34,204 nt of DNA. Source: Oscillospiraceae bacterium. GTDB lineage: Bacteria > Bacillota > Clostridia > Oscillospirales > CAG-272. This document shows, piece by piece, positions 1 through 7,743 of this stretch. Position 1 is the stretch's first letter, and each line of letters begins with the position of its first letter. The notes under the pieces are model-generated. The model did not search any database. It was not told the origin of the DNA and was given only the letters and a program-made list of their open reading frames with translations. The stretch spans positions 1 through 34,204 of the forward strand of contig SVRE01000019.1 in NCBI GenBank assembly GCA_015065005.1. The letters are read 5' to 3'. Position numbers and translations under genes: made by a program.

Positions 1-13
1 CATTCTTTTCCAT
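1..13 (-). CDS. Start of a leftward gene cut by the window edge
   Basis: On the minus strand an ATG at 13-11 begins M-E-K-N and runs off the left edge. An AGGAGG ribosome binding site lies at 29-24, ten bases upstream, and a consensus promoter lies at 91-63. Only four residues are visible, so no function can be given. It lies downstream of araD on the same strand but has its own promoter, and the araD terminator separates the two. Confidence 0.6.
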
Positions 14-62
14 AAAAATTAATCCTCCTGTATTTTAGTAATGCGGTCGCCAAACCACTACT

Positions 63-91
63 ATTATATCAGGAGGCTTAATTTTTGTAAA
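63..91 (-). promoter_or_regulatory. Sigma-A promoter for the left-edge gene
   Basis: On the minus strand, TTTACA (91-86), a 17-base spacer and TATAAT (68-63). Transcription would start near 56, giving a leader of about 40 bases before the ATG at 13. Confidence 0.7.
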
Positions 92-193
92 CTTCTCTTG
101 GGCTTGCGTAAAGCTCGCCCGAATTTTTTGCAGTTCCTCGCGTCTTTTTCCCCTAGTAGAACTAGGGGTTTATTTCCACGCCTTAAAGGCACC
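92..193. other. Gene-free stretch with a short perfect hairpin
   Basis: Between the araD terminator and the next promoter. It holds CCCCTAG (150-156), a five-base loop and CTAGGGG (162-168), plus a weaker GGGC/GCCC pairing near 101-120. No reading frame here has a credible start and ribosome binding site. It may be a second terminator or a repeat remnant. Confidence 0.35.
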
Positions 194-233
194 AAAAAAA
201 GAAGGCATAAGCCCTCTTTTGGCTTATGCCTTC
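194..233 (-). terminator. Rho-independent terminator of araD, overlapping its stop codon
   Basis: A perfect 13-bp stem (201-213 with 221-233), a seven-base loop and, on the minus strand, a run of seven T (200-194). The araD TAA stop (226-224) lies within the 5' arm. A shorter T run on the other side (234-237) may give weak termination of plus-strand transcripts. Confidence 0.85.
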
Positions 234-931
234 TTTTGTCCATAATACGCATTCGGTCCGTGCTTCCTGTCATAGTGCTTGCGGAGAAGAACCTCCTGCA
301 TTCTTTCTGTTTTTCCGTTCGCCTGGAGCATCAACATTTCTGTATTATATGACATCATAGCAACCTGTTCAAGAACAACTGCTGCTTCAACGGAGCTTTT
401 TGCATCCTTGCCCCAAGTAAAGGGACCGTGTGAATGAACAAGAGCCGCATGCATCTGCTCTGCCCCGATATCCTTAATAGCTTCAAGGATTACCGTTCCT
501 GTTTCTTTTTCGTACTCGCCCTTAATTTCACCCTCAGTCATTTTACGTGTGCAGGGGATTGTTGTGCCGAAATAATCAGCATGGGTTGTTCCGTACGGAG
601 TAATACCCCTGCCGGTTTGAGCATAGATGGTTGCCCAAGGAGAGTGGGTATGTGTAACACCGCCTATTTCCGGATATGCCTTATACAGTTCAAGATGTGT
701 CGGTGTGTCAGATGAAGGCTTCAAGTTGCCCTCCACCACATTACCGTTCAAGTCAACAACAGGAAGCATATCGGGTGTCAAGTCATCATATTCAACGCCT
801 GACGGTTTTATTACAATAAGTCCGCTTTCCCTATCAATTCCGCTCACATTGCCCCAGGTGAATGTAATTAAATTATACTTTACGAGCATCATATTTGCTT
901 CGTAAACCTCTTTTTTAAGCTGTTCTAACAT
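224..931 (-). CDS. araD: L-ribulose-5-phosphate 4-epimerase
   Basis: A class II aldolase/epimerase of 235 residues, the usual AraD length. It interconverts L-ribulose 5-phosphate and D-xylulose 5-phosphate in the cytoplasm at the end of L-arabinose breakdown. Visible signatures are GNVSG (27-31), KPSGV (42-46), SSDTPTH (73-79), the zinc-binding THTH (93-96), [17 protein letters not shown] (115-131) and a third zinc ligand in VHSHG near 165-169. The long HADYF-to-CTRKM block is AraD-like rather than fuculose-phosphate-aldolase-like. The start at 931 has an AGGAGA-type ribosome binding site nine bases upstream and its own promoter. No other arabinose gene (araA, araB, transporter) is visible; ribokinase is 29 kb away and unlinked. 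Confidence 0.93.
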   Translation of the reverse strand: MLEQLKKEVYEANMMLVKYNLITFTWGNVSGIDRESGLIVIKPSGVEYDDLTPDMLPVVDLNGNVVEGNLKPSSDTPTHLELYKAYPEIGGVTHTHSPWATIYAQTGRGITPYGTTHADYFGTTIPCTRKMTEGEIKGEYEKETGTVILEAIKDIGAEQMHAALVHSHGPFTWGKDAKSSVEAAVVLEQVAMMSYNTEMLMLQANGKTERMQEVLLRKHYDRKHGPNAYYGQKKA

Positions 932-964
932 AATAAAAGCTCTCCTTTTCTATTTTATATAAAT

Positions 965-993
965 AGAATAGCAAATTTTTGAAGAATAGTCAA
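965..993 (-). promoter_or_regulatory. Sigma-A promoter for araD
   Basis: On the minus strand, TTGACT (993-988), a 17-base spacer and TATTCT (970-965), about 35 bases upstream of the araD start. Confidence 0.6.
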
Positions 994-1042
994 TAAAAAA
1001 CATCTATTTCTGTCCAAAAAAAGAAGTATTTTCTTTTTTTAC

Positions 1043-1071
1043 TTGATTTTTATGTCTCATTATGATAGAAT
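1043..1071 (+). promoter_or_regulatory. Sigma-A promoter for the His-tailed membrane protein
   Basis: TTGATT (1043-1048), a 17-base spacer and TAGAAT (1066-1071). It is divergent from the araD promoter; the two -35 boxes are about 50 bases apart. Confidence 0.6.
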
Positions 1072-1103
1072 TAGAAAAGAATAAAATTTGAAAGGGATAT
1101 TTT

Positions 1104-2054
1104 ATGGATAAAACCTATAATTTATTTAAAAAATTCTTACCGCTCATTATCGGTATGGCTTTTGTTGGTTTTGCCTTTTCACTTTTAACACTTTTATATT
1201 ACTACAATCCAAGCACCATTAGTGTTAATTTTAAAAATGTAATGCCAATTCTTACCATAATAGTGGTGGCAGGTGCTATTGCCTTGTCTGTATTTTTTTC
1301 ACTCCAAGTAAAGGATTTGCATCTTTCCAGAATCAAGAAAAACTTTGCGTTCAGCAAATTCGCCTCTTCTCTTACAGCAGCTCTTGGCGCTGCCCTGTTT
1401 TTCTTTGATTTCTTCAGATTTGTGCAGACACCTACAACCTCCTCGCCGTTGAGAATATTAAGAATGCTTGTTTTCGTTCCGTTCATTGCTCACTTTATTG
1501 TGGGAATGATTCCAAGCAAAATCAAAAGAAAAAAGGTTGTTTTGCCATCTTGGTTAAAGCCACTGACATCAATTTCAGCAATTGCATGGTCAATTTTTGG
1601 CTTACTTATGATTTATTTCTGGGCAGGTCTACCAACGACCAATATGTTCAGATTGATTCACACATTCTACTACATTCTTTTGATTGTTTTCTTTATGTTT
1701 GAGGCTAAATTTGAGTTGTTTGCCCCTATGCCAAGAGCATTTGTAATGTCATCAACATTATTATTTGTATATTCATTCATTTTAACCGGCTCAATTACTC
1801 TTGCCAAGGTTTTGGGCGGTATCCCCGGTGTTAACATTTCTGACTTTGAGTTGTTCCTTACATTCTCAATAGGAATCTATGCACTGTCAAGAATGATTGC
1901 AGTACAGCAGACCTTAAAATATGTGATGAACAAAAACAGCGGTAGTTCACGCCACCGTCACCATCATCACCATCACTCCTCCTCTGACAGCGACAAAGCT
2001 GCAACAGAGGCTGCAAATGAAGCTGCAAGTGATGCCGAAGCTCAAAAAGATTAA
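1104..2054 (+). CDS. Eight-helix membrane protein with a histidine-rich C-terminus, function unknown
   Basis: 316 residues with about eight hydrophobic segments (roughly residues 12-35, 46-69, 88-110, 120-140, 155-178, 184-206, 215-235 and 250-268). I do not recognise the family. The C-terminal tail is hydrophilic: a short Ser/Arg/His stretch with six consecutive histidines (RHRHHHHHHSSSDSD), then an Ala/Glu/Asp-rich end. Such tails can bind divalent metals, but nothing here shows that this one does. The start is supported by AAAGGGAT upstream and a promoter at 1043-1071. It is a single-gene unit closed by the terminator at 2057. It might be a sensor or membrane scaffold; this is not resolvable from sequence alone. 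Confidence 0.8.
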   Translation: MDKTYNLFKKFLPLIIGMAFVGFAFSLLTLLYYYNPSTISVNFKNVMPILTIIVVAGAIALSVFFSLQVKDLHLSRIKKNFAFSKFASSLTAALGAALFFFDFFRFVQTPTTSSPLRILRMLVFVPFIAHFIVGMIPSKIKRKKVVLPSWLKPLTSISAIAWSIFGLLMIYFWAGLPTTNMFRLIHTFYYILLIVFFMFEAKFELFAPMPRAFVMSSTLLFVYSFILTGSITLAKVLGGIPGVNISDFELFLTFSIGIYALSRMIAVQQTLKYVMNKNSGSSRHRHHHHHHSSSDSDKAATEAANEAASDAEAQKD

Positions 2055-2056
2055 TT

Positions 2057-2085
2057 AAAACAGCCCATATGGGCTGTTTTTGTTT
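2057..2085 (+). terminator. Rho-independent terminator after the His-tailed protein
   Basis: A ten-base perfect inverted repeat AAAACAGCCC/GGGCTGTTTT (2057-2066 with 2071-2080) with an ATAT loop, running into further T. It starts three bases after the stop codon. Confidence 0.85.
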
Positions 2086-2123
2086 ACTGTATTTATGTTA
2101 TCAAGCAACTCTATGATTAAAAA

Positions 2124-2167
2124 GCAAAAGCAGGCACACCAAAAGCCTTGGATGTGTCTGCTTTTTA
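2124..2167 (-). terminator. Terminator of the 2-hydroxyacid dehydrogenase gene
   Basis: A stem pairs 2129-2138 (AGCAGGCACA) with 2153-2162 (TGTGTCTGCT), one G-T pair included, and CC/GG pairing extends it inward. On the minus strand a T-rich run follows. It is 66 bases beyond the stop at 2228 and could act on both strands. Confidence 0.7.
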
Positions 2168-2198
2168 CATTTGAAATGTTTTTAAATAATCAGCAATT

Positions 2199-2215
2199 AT
2201 CGACACGTGGTCGAT
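2199..2215. repeat. Short inverted repeat downstream of the dehydrogenase gene
   Basis: ATCGAC (2199-2204) and GTCGAT (2210-2215) flank a five-base loop, 13 bases past the stop of the dehydrogenase gene. There is no clear T run on the minus strand. It may be part of the 3' end structure. Confidence 0.4.
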
Positions 2216-2227
2216 TGTTTTCGCAAA

Positions 2228-3241
2228 TTAAGCCATAGTAGCAAGCATTTTTTCTGTAATTTCATATTGGGTTGGTTTGCCATTCAAAAGATTTTCAAAT
2301 TGGTCAACAACCATTTCGCTCATTCTTGCAACCTCATTTGCCTGGCTGCCTGCAATGTGGGGTGTTAAGAATATGTTTTCAAGCTCATAAAAGTCCTTGT
2401 TTGTTGGTGGCTCTTCAATAGTTACATCAAGAATCGCAGACACGTCCCCGCGTTTTTTCAAAGCAGAGAGCATACCCTCCTCATCAACCTGAGCGCCACG
2501 ACCTGTGTTTATAAATGTTCCGTTTGGCTTCATATTTTCAAAAAGCTCACCCTTAAAAATGCCAACAGTTGCAGGAACGTTTGCCAAGTGGTTAGACACA
2601 ACGTCACAGGTTTCAAAAAGCTCCTTAAGAGTGTCAACCTTTTCGCCGCCAAGCTCCTTTGCCCTTTGAGCATCTACAAATACATCATAAATTTTGATGT
2701 TCAGCTTGTACGGCTTTAAAAGCTCAATTACTCTCTTACCTATCATACCTGCGCCAACTATACCTACATTCGTGTTGTAGTTTCCTGCGTGCGCCCTTGA
2801 AATATCTCCTGCATTTTTGTAGGAGTCACCGTTTTTAAATGCGCGTAAGGACTGATAATATCCCTTGTTTGCAAGTAAAATCTGCGCAACGGAAAACTCC
2901 GCAACAGGCACCGCGTTTGCAGCAAAGGCACTGAATATTCTTATGTTTTTATCAAAGTAATGCTGAGCGAAGTACTTTACACTTCCTGCCGCATAAAAAA
3001 GCGCCTTGGCGTTTGGGAAAAAGCGCGCAAAGTCATCCTTGTCCTCGCTTCCGCCCGGCATAGACCAGGTAGAAAAAATATACTCTACATCACCAAAGCC
3101 ATTTGGGTTCGCCTCCAAATCCTCCTGGCAATATACCTTGTCCAAATCTATATCTATTAATCTTTTGATTCTTTCCTGTGTTTCCTTGGGGTAAACATAG
3201 TCAATATTACCCTTGTTGTTTGCTAAAAATATGGCTTTCAT
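2228..3241 (-). CDS. D-isomer-specific 2-hydroxyacid dehydrogenase family protein
   Basis: A 337-residue cytoplasmic NAD(P)-dependent oxidoreductase of the D-lactate/phosphoglycerate dehydrogenase type, interconverting a 2-keto acid and its D-2-hydroxy acid. The NAD-binding GAGMIG is at 163-168. The catalytic trio is present: Arg248 in NTGRGAQVDE, Glu276 or Glu277 in DVTIEEP, and His295 in LTPHIAG. The substrate is unknown; the N-terminal 100 residues do not match serA or ldhA patterns that I recognise. I place the start at the ATG at 3241, with GAGGT just upstream, rather than at an upstream TTG. Its promoter is divergent from that of the flavoenzyme/heparinase cluster, and an inverted repeat lies between the two, so co-regulation with that cluster is likely but unproven. 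Confidence 0.88.
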   Translation of the reverse strand: MKAIFLANNKGNIDYVYPKETQERIKRLIDIDLDKVYCQEDLEANPNGFGDVEYIFSTWSMPGGSEDKDDFARFFPNAKALFYAAGSVKYFAQHYFDKNIRIFSAFAANAVPVAEFSVAQILLANKGYYQSLRAFKNGDSYKNAGDISRAHAGNYNTNVGIVGAGMIGKRVIELLKPYKLNIKIYDVFVDAQRAKELGGEKVDTLKELFETCDVVSNHLANVPATVGIFKGELFENMKPNGTFINTGRGAQVDEEGMLSALKKRGDVSAILDVTIEEPPTNKDFYELENIFLTPHIAGSQANEVARMSEMVVDQFENLLNGKPTQYEITEKMLATMA

Positions 3242-3275
3242 AGCTTTACCTCGCAATTCATATTATTACTCTTTT

Positions 3276-3304
3276 ATTTTGGCACAAAATCCCTTGTTTG
3301 TCAA
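3276..3304 (-). promoter_or_regulatory. Sigma-A promoter for the 2-hydroxyacid dehydrogenase
   Basis: On the minus strand, TTGACA (3304-3299), a 17-base spacer and CAAAAT (3281-3276). Confidence 0.6.
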
Positions 3305-3325
3305 GGCTTTTACTTGCAAAAAGCC
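3305..3325. promoter_or_regulatory. Candidate operator between divergent promoters
   Basis: Inverted repeat GGCTTTT (3305-3311), seven bases, AAAAGCC (3319-3325). It fits exactly between the two divergent -35 boxes (3299-3304 minus, 3336-3341 plus), a position suited to one regulator acting on both units. No regulator gene is in the window. Confidence 0.4.
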
Positions 3326-3335
3326 ACTATAATTA

Positions 3336-3364
3336 TTGACTTTTGCCTTATAATATGATAATAT
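3336..3364 (+). promoter_or_regulatory. Sigma-A promoter for the flavoenzyme/heparinase cluster
   Basis: TTGACT (3336-3341), a 17-base spacer and TAATAT (3359-3364), giving a leader of about 30 bases to the ATG at 3400. Confidence 0.55.
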
Positions 3365-3399
3365 TAGAATTAGATAATTATTGCATTGGAGGAAAATTT

Positions 3400-4719
3400 A
3401 TGGCTAACGTTCCACAAAATAAAGAGGCTTTTTTGAAAATGTGTGAGGAAAGCGGCACATCCTTCCCTTATTCTGAGGATTTGTCCGTTTTTAACAAAGA
3501 AATCGTAATTGGCTCTAAGACCTTACATAACAGAATTGTATATCAGGCAATGGAGGGCTGTGACGGCACCCTTGACGGCGCACCTGATGAGCTTACAAGG
3601 CGCAGATACCTTCGCTTTGCACGTGGCGGTGCGGGTCTTATCTGGTTTGAGGCCACCGCTGTTTTGGGTGAGGGCCGTGCTAACCCACGCCAGATGTACT
3701 TAACAGACAAAACACGTGATGATTTCAAGAGAATGGTTAACGATATTAAGGAAGAGGGCATAAAGGCAAACGGCTTTGAGCCGATTGTTGTAATTCAGCT
3801 TACCCACTCAGGCAGATATTCCAAGCCCGAGGGTGTGCCTGCCCCCCTTATAGCCTACAATAACCCGATTTTTGAAAAGGACAACCCTATTGATAAATCG
3901 AGAATTGTAACTGATGAGTATCTTGACACACTCCACGAGGCGCTTGTTAAAAACGCTGTTATTGCAAAGGAGCTTGGCTTTGACGGAGCCGATATCAAGA
4001 GCTGCCACAGATATTTGTTAAGCGAAATTTTGTCAGCCTATAACCGTGAAGGCCGCTACGGCGGAAGTTTTGAAAACCGTACACGCCTTCTGACAGGTGC
4101 GGTAAAGGACGCAAAGGCTTTAACGGGCAAGGACTTTATTATCACCTCCCGTCTGAACGCTTATGACGGTTTTGAATATCCTTACGGCTTTGGTGTTAGG
4201 GAGGGCTGTGGTATTGTGCCAGACCTTACCGAAGCAAAGATGCTTTTAAAGAAGCTTGAGGAAAACGGCATTGATATGATTGACATAACAATGGGTAACC
4301 CATATTTCAACCCACACGTTAACCGTCCGTATTCCAAGGGTGGCTATGAACCACCGGAGCATCCGTTGGTTGGCGTACAAAGAATGCTTGACGGAATCAG
4401 TGAGCTTAAAGCAGGGGTAAATGTGCCTGTTATTTCCTCGGGTATTTCATTCCTTGGTGCTGTAAGTGCCAATGTTTGTGCAGGATATATGGAAAAGGGC
4501 GGCTTTGATATGGCAGGCTACGGCAGGCAGACCCTTGCTTACCCCGACTGTGCAAATGCTATTACAAGCGGCGAAAACCTCGACCCCAAAAAGCTTTGCA
4601 TTTGCTGCAGCAAGTGTACTGAAATTATGAGAAAGCCCGGCGGTACCCCCGGCTGTGTAATCCGCGATAAGGAGGTTTATATGCCTCTTTACAACAAGTT
4701 TGTTTTAGGTAAGGAATAA
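3400..4719 (+). CDS. Old-yellow-enzyme family flavin oxidoreductase with C-terminal Cys cluster
   Basis: 439 residues. An FMN TIM barrel of the NADH:flavin oxidoreductase/2,4-dienoyl-CoA reductase type fills residues 30-385: NRIVYQAMEG (44-53), LTHSGRYSKP (134-143), and GFDGADIKSCHRYLLSEILS (193-212) followed by NREGRYGGSFENR. Cysteines at 400, 403, 406 and 419 (plus 402) sit where that family holds a 4Fe-4S cluster, with the same overall span. The protein ends there, without the FAD and NAD(P)H domains usual in 2,4-dienoyl-CoA reductase or BaiCD. The family reduces activated C=C bonds; the substrate here is unknown. I place the start at 3400 because GGAGGA lies seven bases upstream; an in-frame ATG at 3343 overlaps the promoter. 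It is the first gene of the cluster. Confidence 0.88.
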   Translation: MANVPQNKEAFLKMCEESGTSFPYSEDLSVFNKEIVIGSKTLHNRIVYQAMEGCDGTLDGAPDELTRRRYLRFARGGAGLIWFEATAVLGEGRANPRQMYLTDKTRDDFKRMVNDIKEEGIKANGFEPIVVIQLTHSGRYSKPEGVPAPLIAYNNPIFEKDNPIDKSRIVTDEYLDTLHEALVKNAVIAKELGFDGADIKSCHRYLLSEILSAYNREGRYGGSFENRTRLLTGAVKDAKALTGKDFIITSRLNAYDGFEYPYGFGVREGCGIVPDLTEAKMLLKKLEENGIDMIDITMGNPYFNPHVNRPYSKGGYEPPEHPLVGVQRMLDGISELKAGVNVPVISSGISFLGAVSANVCAGYMEKGGFDMAGYGRQTLAYPDCANAITSGENLDPKKLCICCSKCTEIMRKPGGTPGCVIRDKEVYMPLYNKFVLGKE

Positions 4720-4722
4720 AAT

Positions 4723-5004
4723 ATGAAAAAAAGACTTTTATCTCTCACTTTTCTATGCATTGTTCTGCTTGGTATTTTGGTTTTCCTTGTAGCTTGCGGA
4801 AACTATGACTTTATCGACACAAATTACACCTTTTCAAAGGCTTATGTTAAGATAGGGGACCAGTGGATGGACCTTGAAATCAAAAGCTGGACAGATTATG
4901 AGGGTGAGCAAATTCAGCTTACATTGGCTGACGGAACTGTTATGCTTGTTAACAGTGTGAATTGTATATTATATGAAGGAGAGTTGCCGAAGGGTGACAA
5001 ATAA
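4723..5004 (+). CDS. Small lipoprotein, function unknown
   Basis: 93 residues. An N-terminal signal (MKKR, then a hydrophobic run) ends in a lipobox-like LVAC, with the lipidated Cys near residue 25. The mature part is short, acidic and beta-rich, with GNYDFIDTNYTF directly after the Cys. It recalls a small NYD-x-IDT-x-YTF lipoprotein family that I believe is common in Clostridia and has no known role. It starts three bases after the stop of the OYE gene and ends four bases before the SDR start, so it is translated within the operon. It is the only exported product of the cluster. Confidence 0.75.
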   Translation: MKKRLLSLTFLCIVLLGILVFLVACGNYDFIDTNYTFSKAYVKIGDQWMDLEIKSWTDYEGEQIQLTLADGTVMLVNSVNCILYEGELPKGDK

Positions 5005-5008
5005 GATT

Positions 5009-5764
5009 ATGAAAAAGGTTGCTATTATTACAGGCGCAGCGGGCGGTATTGGTTACGCTACCTGCGAGAAATTTAACAAAGAGGGCTACGCTATTGTAGC
5101 TATGGATATTGTGGACGGTGACAAGGTTGCAGATAAATTTGAATGTTTTTCTGACTGCGTTTATGTTAAGGGTAACTTAGCATCCGGCGAGGACAGGGCT
5201 AACCTTGTAAGCACAGCTGTTAACAGCTACGGCAGAATTGACGTGCTTGTTAACGTTGCCGGTGTCGCACCAAGGGTTAGAAATGACATTCTTGAAATGA
5301 CAGAGGAAAGCTACGATTTCGTTATGGGTATCAACACAAAGGGTACACTTTTCTTAACCCAGCTTGTTGCCAACGAAATGATTAAGCAGGAAATGGTAAA
5401 CGGAATTAAGGGATATATTGTAAATGTATCCTCCTGCTCTGCATACACCTCCTCAACAAGCCGCGGTGAGTACTGCATCTCCAAGGCAGGCGCTACTATG
5501 ATTACAAAGCTTTTTGCTGACCGCCTTGCAAGTGAGGGTATTACAGTTAACGAAATTTGCCCCGGCATTATTGCAACAGGTATGACCGAAAAGGTTAAGG
5601 AAAAGTACGATAATCTTATTGCAGGCGGACTTGTTCCCCTTGGAAGATGGGGCTTGCCCGAGGATTGCGCAAATGCAATTTATACTCTTTCCAGCGGCAT
5701 GCTTGGTTACACCACCGGTCAATCTATAATTGTTGACGGCGGTATGCATATCCAAAGACTTTAA
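5009..5764 (+). CDS. Short-chain dehydrogenase/reductase (SDR)
   Basis: 251 residues of the classical SDR fold. The nucleotide-binding TGAAGGIG is at 8-15, NVAG (the NNAG site) at 82-85, the catalytic Ser in VSS near 141, and Tyr155 and Lys159 in EYCISK. The C-terminal GQSIIVDGG is typical of FabG-like enzymes. It oxidises or reduces a hydroxyl/keto group with NAD(P)H in the cytoplasm. Context suggests an intermediate of the same catabolic route, for example a deoxy-keto-uronate, but this is inference. The start at 5009 fits the family N-terminus (KKVAIITGA); its ribosome binding site is weak, and coupling to the lipoprotein stop at 5004 is likely. An in-frame ATG at 4973 would overlap that gene. 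Confidence 0.9.
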   Translation: MKKVAIITGAAGGIGYATCEKFNKEGYAIVAMDIVDGDKVADKFECFSDCVYVKGNLASGEDRANLVSTAVNSYGRIDVLVNVAGVAPRVRNDILEMTEESYDFVMGINTKGTLFLTQLVANEMIKQEMVNGIKGYIVNVSSCSAYTSSTSRGEYCISKAGATMITKLFADRLASEGITVNEICPGIIATGMTEKVKEKYDNLIAGGLVPLGRWGLPEDCANAIYTLSSGMLGYTTGQSIIVDGGMHIQRL

Positions 5765-5790
5765 TTCCCCAAAAATGTTAGGAGAATAAT

Positions 5791-7743
5791 ATGACAGAAG
5801 CATATACAAAAATTTGCGGCATAGATGTTAAAAAGGTCACACTTGATGCACTTGTTATAGGTACGGGTGCAGCGGGCTACAATGCAGCTATCCGTCTTGA
5901 CAAATACGGTATTGGTGACGTTGCCATTGTTACTGAGGGCATTAATATGGGCACCTCACGCAATACAGGCTCTGACAAGCAGACCTATTATAAAATGAAC
6001 CTTTGCGCTGACTACCCTGACTCTCCAAAAGCTATGGCAGAGGACTTTTTCAAGGGCAAGTGCGTTGACGGAGATAATGCTTACGCAGAGGCGGCTCTAT
6101 CTGTTCCCTGCTTTTTACAGCTTTGTGAGCTTGGTGTTGCCTTTCCTGTTAACCGTTTGGGTGAGTACGTTGGCTACAAAACAGACCATGACCCACGCGC
6201 ACGCGCTACAAGCGTTGGCCCTCTTACTTCAAAAATGATGACAGAGTGCCTTGAAAAAGAGGCAAAGCGCAGAAGCATTAAGATTTACGATAAGCTGCAA
6301 ATCATTGAATTTATAAAGGATAATGACGTTTGCGTTGGCGTGCTTTGCCTGAACAAGGTGGCACAAAACGAAAACGAAAGATTTGTTCTTTTCAATGCTA
6401 AAAACACTGTTATTGCAACAGGCGGCCCTGCAGGTATGTATGCAGATACTGTATTTCCTCTCGGCCATCACGGTGCTTCGGGCGTTGCCTTTGAAGCAGG
6501 GGTGCTTGGCAAAAACCTGACAGAGTGGCAGTACGGTTTAGCATCTGTCGCCCCACGCTGGAACGTATCGGGAACCTATATGCAGGTGCTTCCCCGCTTT
6601 GTTTCCGTTGACAGTGAAGGAAACGAGTACGAATTTTTAAACGATTACTTTGACGATATTGGCACATGTCTTTCCAAAATATTCAGAAAGGGCTATGAGT
6701 GGCCATTCGACTGCAAAAAGGTTATGAACGGCTCCTCTATTATCGACCTGTTGGTATTCAGAGAGTGCGTGCTTAAGGGCAGACGTGTTTACCTTGACTT
6801 CAGAAAGAACCCTTACGGTCTTGAAGAGCTTCCCTATGACAAGCTTGACGGTGAGGCTAAGGAGTATCTTGAAAACGCCCACGCTTGCTTTGGCACACCA
6901 CTTGCAAGACTGCAGTTTATGAATATGCCTGCATATGATCTATATCTTTCCAAGGGCGTTGACCTTGAAAAGGAAATGCTTGAAATCGCCCTTTGTGCCC
7001 AGCACAATAATGGCGGCCTTGACGTTGATATGTGGTGGCAAACTAATATCAAGCATCTTTTTGCTTGCGGTGAGGTTGCAGGAAGCCACGGCATTTACCG
7101 CCCGGGCGGAAGCGCGCTTAATGCAGGTCAGGTTGGCTCAATGAGAGCGGCGCAATATATTTCTCAGCATAATGAAAATGAGTGCTTTGACCCTGAAAAA
7201 GTGGACCACGTGGCTGAAAAAGCCATTTGCAAGCACTTAAAGCTTACAAGAAGCATACTTGGAAACGAAAGCAATCTTGATATGCTTTGGGAAAAATATA
7301 CAAAGAAAATGAGCGAGGCGGCAGGCGCTATCCGCAATTCCGCCTTGCTTGAGGATGCGATTTGCGAATGTGTTGATGCCATTGATGATTTCAACAGTCT
7401 TGTTAAGATTGACTCCCAAAGCAAGCTATGGTCTGCCTACAGACTGCGTGATGCATTAATCTCACAGGCTACATATATGACCGCAATGAAGGAATATGTT
7501 AAAATGGGCGGAAAATCCCGTGGCTCTGCCATTTACACCTCAAAAGAGGGTGATGTGCCTGCCAAAATGGAGGAAATTTTCCGTTTTGAGCTTGACAGCG
7601 GTAGCTTCGACACCGTTGTTCAGGAGGTTAACTACGCAAAGGATTTAAGCGTAAACGTTCGCCCTGTGCGTCCCCTGCCTGAGGGTGGCGGTTTCTTTGA
7701 AAACGTATGGCGTGAGTACAGAGAGAACAAAAATATTTATTAA
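5791..7743 (+). CDS. FrdA-like FAD-dependent oxidoreductase
   Basis: 650 residues of the FAD_binding_2 family (fumarate reductase flavoprotein, L-aspartate oxidase, adenylylsulfate reductase alpha). Visible are the dinucleotide-binding GTGAAG (24-29), a TGGPAG segment near 210, and the C-terminal FAD signature FACGEVAGSHGIYRPGG followed by SALNAGQVGS. Catalytic residues for fumarate are not obvious, so the substrate is open: ene-reduction or a dehydrogenation are both possible. There is no signal peptide and no haem-binding CxxCH, so it is cytoplasmic and not a flavocytochrome. TTAGGAGA precedes the ATG. It starts 26 bases after the SDR gene. An iron-sulfur partner subunit of the FrdB type is absent; the Cys-cluster OYE three genes upstream is the only visible candidate. 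Confidence 0.87.
   Translation: MTEAYTKICGIDVKKVTLDALVIGTGAAGYNAAIRLDKYGIGDVAIVTEGINMGTSRNTGSDKQTYYKMNLCADYPDSPKAMAEDFFKGKCVDGDNAYAEAALSVPCFLQLCELGVAFPVNRLGEYVGYKTDHDPRARATSVGPLTSKMMTECLEKEAKRRSIKIYDKLQIIEFIKDNDVCVGVLCLNKVAQNENERFVLFNAKNTVIATGGPAGMYADTVFPLGHHGASGVAFEAGVLGKNLTEWQYGLASVAPRWNVSGTYMQVLPRFVSVDSEGNEYEFLNDYFDDIGTCLSKIFRKGYEWPFDCKKVMNGSSIIDLLVFRECVLKGRRVYLDFRKNPYGLEELPYDKLDGEAKEYLENAHACFGTPLARLQFMNMPAYDLYLSKGVDLEKEMLEIALCAQHNNGGLDVDMWWQTNIKHLFACGEVAGSHGIYRPGGSALNAGQVGSMRAAQYISQHNENECFDPEKVDHVAEKAICKHLKLTRSILGNESNLDMLWEKYTKKMSEAAGAIRNSALLEDAICECVDAIDDFNSLVKIDSQSKLWSAYRLRDALISQATYMTAMKEYVKMGGKSRGSAIYTSKEGDVPAKMEEIFRFELDSGSFDTVVQEVNYAKDLSVNVRPVRPLPEGGGFFENVWREYRENKNIY

Noticed and set aside
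41-352. 103-residue plus-strand reading frame at the left end
   Set aside because: Runs across the araD terminator and into araD antisense; no start signals.
1957-1985. Cloning-vector His tag or assembly contamination
   Set aside because: The six-His stretch is in frame within a longer native reading frame with normal upstream and downstream signals; no vector sequence is nearby.
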